Source: Allium sativum (taxonomy: Eukaryota > Streptophyta > Magnoliopsida > Asparagales > Amaryllidaceae). From it: DNA of 64,000 nucleotides. The notes under the pieces were generated by a model. The model had not been told where the DNA came from and did no database searches. It saw only the letters and a program-made list of their open reading frames with translations. The stretch covers positions 248,528,427 through 248,592,426 of the forward strand of contig CM060910.1 of the NCBI GenBank assembly GCA_030737875.1, given 5' to 3'. Shown piece by piece: positions 60,235 to 64,000 of the stretch (its first letter is position 1; every line of letters begins with the position of its first letter). Both the position numbers and the translations under genes were made by a program.

Positions 60235-60842
60235 CCATCTCCGGGCGACTAGAGTGTGATTCTTTATCTATCCAGTATATTAAAACTTCAAATACACGTT
60301 TGCAAGGCGTATGTTAGCCTACTTTGTGAATTAGGCAACACAAAGTCGAGAAACCAGACATTGAAGGGAATTTTTAATTAGAAGACTTCGGTTCGGATTG
60401 GAGAAAAACACTACAATCTAGATTGATAGCTACAGTTGTTCGGGTCGGGTCAGAGCAACATATCGGTTCGGGTCGGATAGAGTCCTCTGTTCGGATCGGT
60501 GAACTCTTACTGAGTAGATTGGTAAGGCATATCTAATCGGATCGGAGGGCAACTAAATCTCGAATGGATCAGAAAGCCACCTGTTTGCCACGAAAATGGA
60601 GCGGAGCGGAACAGATTAGAGAAGAAGAGTCGCACCGAAGCCAATCCGGTTCAGATCGGCTATCCCGATCCGAACCCCTTATCTGCGTGTCTCCGACCCG
60701 AACCCATGATCCATGTTATTCTCCTGCAAAAGCGCCTGGATATCCGGACCGGCTACGACCAGTTCCTACCCATAACGTCCTTTCCTTTGATGCGTTGTCA
60801 ACATGATAGTTCATCCGAACCCGAAGAGAGTGCGATGGATGA

Positions 60843-60850
60843 CACGTGGC
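60843..60850 (+). promoter_or_regulatory. G-box/ABRE-like element (CACGTGGC)
   Basis: An ABA-response-type core about 50 bp upstream of the TATA box in the Tat LTR. Stress or ABA responsiveness is inferred from the motif only. Confidence 0.45.
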
Positions 60851-60894
60851 CCCGACCCGGATCAAGTTTCAAGCAAATCCACACCTATAAATAC

Positions 60895-60903
60895 CCTGTC
60901 TGG
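60895..60903 (+). promoter_or_regulatory. TATA box of the Tat LTR
   Basis: CTATAAATA in the context CCACACCTATAAATACC. The transcript start would be near 60930. Confidence 0.75.
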
Positions 60904-61225
60904 AGACAAAGAGAAGGGTCTTTTTTCAGCACTTTGAGAATTCAACTACCTCCATCATCCGAACTCCATTACTCCCGGAGAATCCAAATCATCTTTCATT
61001 CTTTGTTTTAGTCAATTGAGTGAACATAAGTGAGTTGTGAGCGGAATTGAGTGAATCTTACATTGTATTTGCAACTGAATTGTTGAATATAGTGAAAGAT
61101 AAGTGGACGTAGGCATTTCTTCGCCGAACCACTATAAATCCTGCGTGTTCATTTTGTATTTTTATCTCATTTCATCTTGCTTTTAATCAATTTGGGTGTT
61201 AGAACCACTTTTGGGTCTAACATTT

Positions 61226-61243
61226 TGGTGCTTTCACTGAGAA
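61226..61243 (+). other. Primer binding site of the Tat element (tRNA-Thr-like)
   Basis: TGGTGCTTTCACTGAGAA starts three bases after the LTR. It fits the complement of a plant tRNA-Thr 3' end as I recall it, and is clearly not the initiator-Met PBS of the other elements. Confidence 0.65.
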
Positions 61244-61365
61244 ACCTCATCTAAATTCTTTATTTTCCGGGATCTCTTTCTACTTTTTGGACCGTTGAGT
61301 TCAAAGAAGTGAATCCTTAAGTTTCTCCGCTTTTTTACATTCGTTGAAGTGATTGTCAAAGATTC

Positions 61366-64000
61366 ATGGCCAAAGGAAAAGGCAAGGAAGTTCAGTCTTT
61401 TCGAGGAAATGGAGCTGGCGAAGATCAGCAAAATGCTGTTGTAACAAGGTCTCGGGGGCAGAGTTCAGTAGCAGGAAGGACCAATGCAGGAAATCCGAAC
61501 CGCCAGCAGGGGGAGAGCTCCGATCCGATCCGGGTAGGAGATTCTGAAGCAGTGCATTCCCCCAGTCTGAACCGACCCGAGCTGCTTGCCACGCACCGAT
61601 CCGACCAGGCTCCCCAGCTCCGAACCGATCCGACTTCCTACCTCTGATCCGACCCGATGCTTGGTGAAGCTGGAACCTCTACTCGAGTCCCTACGAATGC
61701 TCCAATTCCAGCCACCAGGGTTGGTGATCAGGTCAATCCATCTGCGCCCATCACCCAAGGAGATTTCTCGCGCTTGCTTGACATGCTTGAGAGCACGAGG
61801 GAGGCCATGAAAGTTCACGAGCGCACTAATCTCATGATGCAGGAAAATATGAGGCTCATGAGTCGGGAGATTAGTGAACTCCATCGACAGAGAACTCCAT
61901 CACCGGTTCGTCATACACCAGTAGACCAATCTTCATCTTCCGAGGAAGAGAGGCCCCGTGAACGAAGGCCACTCGAATGACCTCAGAACGTGGAGCAGCT
62001 GACATTTGGATCTTTGGGATCTCGTGAGGATATCGCACGAGCATTAGGAAACATTGACCCCACTCGGGGGCAAAGACTCCAGTCCCCTCTTCCCGAGATC
62101 GACCGGGAACGCAGGGAACGGAGTCGAGCAGAGGCAGCACGAAGAAGAAGGGCATCTCCTGAACCAGAGCCCAGAAGGAACTCGGATACTAGGGCCAGGG
62201 AACCTGAGCAGCCCCTAACTAATGCTGATGTACAGGCAATGGTTCGCCAAATTATGTCCGAGAGCCGAAATTATACGAATGAAGACTATGGCATTGAACG
62301 AAGCCATACTCCCTTCACCGACGATATCCTCGACTTCCAATTTCCCCGATGCTTTAACTTGCCACAAATGGACAAGTACAACGGAAGGACTGATCCGGGA
62401 CAGCATTTGATGCGGTATTCGTGGCTCATGAATGCTGCTGCTGCCCCAGATGAAGTGAAGTGCAAAGCATTCCCAATCTACCTAGAAGATGTGGCATTGT
62501 TCTGGTTTACCCGACTTCCTCCTCGTTCGATTTCTAATTACAAGGAACTAAGCGAGCGTTTCATGAACCAGTTCCGACTACATGCCCAAAAGTCCAAAAG
62601 TGTTATTGAATTATCGAGAATCAAACAGGCACCAGGAGAATCTTTAAGGGCATATCTTGATCGTTTTAACCAAGCTGTAACTGAGGTCAGTGATCCGCAT
62701 AAGCCCACTATTCTGATGGCATTGAAGGAAGGAGTCGATCCTGAATCTGAGTTTGGAGACTACCTTTCTGGGAAGACACCCCCCACAAGGGAGATATTCT
62801 ATGAAAAAGCCGATATTTATTTAAGGCGAGAGGAGGCCAGGGCAAACCGAAAGAGAAAGTCTGAGACGGCTTCAAAGGAGAATGTGCAGAGTAATATCGC
62901 CGTGAAGCAGTCGGGGGAAAATTCTGGCAAGGTTGAAGTAAATGTAGGAAACAAGGGTGGAAACAGCAATACTGGAAGTGGGGGAAACAACAACAATAAC
63001 CGTAATTCGAGCGGTAACAGGAGAAACAGAAATAGGGGAAGCGACCATAACAAAAGACCCCGATTCCAGAACTACGAGAATTATACACCATTGAACGACA
63101 CCCTGGAAAATATTTACCTGGATACGTACAATGTGTTACAGTACAAAAGACCGCCACCTCGTGATTCGACTGAGAAAGAAATGGCAACAGGGAAATTTTG
63201 CTTGTTTCACGGAACTCATGGGCATTCGACCAATGAATGTCGGCATTTGAGGGATGTGATTGAGAAACTGTTGTGTGAAGGGAAGTTGGATGAGTACAAG
63301 GTTGCCCCGAGAGACAGGGGGCAAGGTGAGCAGGCTCCAAAACAGATTCTACCTGCTCCCAAGCCTACAGCGCAGCAGAAAGGTAAAGGAATTGTTATCA
63401 ACTCCATAGTAGGCGGACCTCACCCGGCAATCCGAAGTTTCAGATCAATGGATCAATATGTGAATGCTGCCAAGCATCTAGACGTGAATGAAGGTGATGA
63501 TTTGGAAGATGTCACCCCCATAAAACAACAGAAGACCATGTTCGACGACGTGGTATTTCGCAGTCGAGACAATACTGGGATACAATCACCCACCAATGAT
63601 CCGTTGGTTATTACTACCACCATTGGGCCGGCCTTGGTCCATAAGGTACTAGTAGACAATGGAAGTTCCGTTAATATTCTGTTCAAGAAGTCGTTTGATC
63701 AGATGAAGCTGGAGCCCGAAGATCTGAAACCTTGTGAAGGATGGATTAGAGGCTTCAACGGAGCGACGACAGCTCCCATGGGATACATAGAGTTGCCCGT
63801 GACCCTGGGGCAAGGAGAACGTAAGAGAGTGCGAATGCTTCAGTTCGTAGTATTGGACGTAGATTCGCCATACAACGCATTTTTGGGGAGACCTGCCCTC
63901 GCTGAATTTAGAGTTTGTATCGCCCCTTGGTGCTTGTTACTTAAGTTCCCAACCGAAGCCGGAACTGGAGTAATGAGAGGGGATCAAGTTTCCGGACGGG
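61366..64000 (+). pseudogene. gag-protease polyprotein, two in-frame stops, open to window edge
   Basis: ATG at 61366 follows a 140-bp leader. The frame is interrupted by TGA at 61645-61647 and 61978-61980 and then stays open for over 2 kb to 64000. All three parts are in one phase. The first parts are basic and proline/serine-rich with a helical stretch (about 61750-61880). The capsid domain begins about 62320 (DFQFPRCFNLPQMDKYNG) and runs to about 62840. A basic Asn/Gly-rich linker follows. The zinc knuckle CLFHGTHGHSTNEC is at about 63198-63240. Protease VLVDNGSS is at about 63647-63670, with FLGRPAL at about 63880. The first stop lies in CCGATCCGAC-type repeats and looks like CGA to TGA, a methyl-CpG transition. 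The copy cannot make a full-length Gag without readthrough, although the capsid-protease part is intact. Confidence 0.85.

Larger units (their letters stand above)
59532..60311 (-). other. Interior domain of LARD-2, PPT side (non-coding)
   Basis: The reverse complement matches the LARD-1 interior 11205-11988. It begins with an intact PPT (59532-59546, GTGGGGGAGAT on -). AGCC/GGCT hairpins lie at 59792-59815 and the dimerization-type hairpin at 60206-60234. It is cut at 60312 by the Tat element, so its PBS is outside the window. Confidence 0.8.
60312..61222 (+). repeat. 5' LTR of the Tat-lineage element
   Basis: The terminal inverted repeat is TGTTAG/CTAACA. U3 is rich in TTCGG(A/G)TCGG words. 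CACGTGGC is at 60843 and CTATAAATA at 60895. A hairpin at 61103-61132 (GTGG...GGC...GCC...CCAC) sits in the U5-side GTGGACGTAGGC...CCGAACCAC block that recurs in many plant gypsy LTRs. Confidence 0.88.
60312..64000 (+). mobile_element. Tat-lineage Ty3/gypsy element, 5' part (runs off window)
   Basis: It has a 911-bp 5' LTR with TGTTAG...CTAACA ends, a PBS, a leader and a gag-protease frame. The gag zinc knuckle (C-x2-H-x4-H-x4-C) and protease VDNGSS are the forms seen in plant Tat/Retand-type elements. RT, RNase H, integrase and the 3' LTR lie beyond 64000. It is inserted into the LARD-2 interior. The likely 5-bp duplication GCGTA (60307-60311) cannot be confirmed without the 3' end. Confidence 0.88.

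Overview
This window is plant nuclear DNA made almost entirely of nested LTR retrotransposons. I found no host gene, rRNA, CRISPR array or bacterial-type operon. The plant origin is inferred from four things: chromodomain-bearing Ty3/gypsy (Tekay/Del-type) pol remains, a Tat-lineage gag-protease, primer-binding sites for plant initiator tRNA-Met, and several large non-autonomous LARD-type elements. I cannot name the species.

Layout, left to right. (1) 1-2621: the 3' end of a degraded LARD-like element on +. (2) 2622-3467 and 30292-36345: element C, a non-coding LTR element on -, whose left LTR was split by LARD-1. (3) 3468-30291: LARD-1 on +, with two LTRs of about 7.5 kb, an internal domain of only about 1.0 kb and a perfect CTTCG target duplication. 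(4) 11989-22807: a 10.8-kb Tekay-type gypsy element on -, inserted in the polypurine tract of LARD-1 with a GGGGG duplication. Its pol is broken and chimeric. (5) 36346-60311: LARD-2, a relative of LARD-1 on -, truncated at its 3' end. (6) 37649-55620: LARD-B on -, with 5.0-kb LTRs, a 3.4-kb non-coding interior and a CAGAT duplication, sitting inside the LARD-2 LTR. (7) 38956-43429: a 4.5-kb solo LTR with a CTTTG duplication inside the left LARD-B LTR; the right LARD-B LTR keeps the empty site. (8) 60312-64000: a Tat-lineage gypsy element on +, inserted in the LARD-2 interior. It has a 911-bp LTR, a tRNA-Thr-like PBS, and a gag-protease frame that has two in-frame stops and then stays open to the window edge.

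The nesting order gives relative ages: element C, then LARD-1, then gypsy; and LARD-2, then LARD-B, then the solo LTR. The non-autonomous elements encode nothing, so they must be moved in trans. Their TGTAACA-type termini, initiator-Met-like PBSs and a shared LTR hairpin point to Tekay-type elements as helpers.

The most interesting signal is a set of RNA-like structures conserved by pairing rather than by sequence. First, a hairpin in the interior of all three LARDs has a conserved stem and a 9-nt loop that always carries a different 6-nt palindrome in a 2+6+1 arrangement, as in the HIV-1 dimerization initiation site. Second, twin hairpins in the leaders of three Tekay-like LTR families have stems that change by compensatory substitution. 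Third, a CAGTC/GACTG hairpin lies about 400 nt from the LTR end in autonomous and non-autonomous families alike. Together they suggest a cis-acting dimerization or packaging code through which non-autonomous elements use helper particles. All alignments were done by eye.
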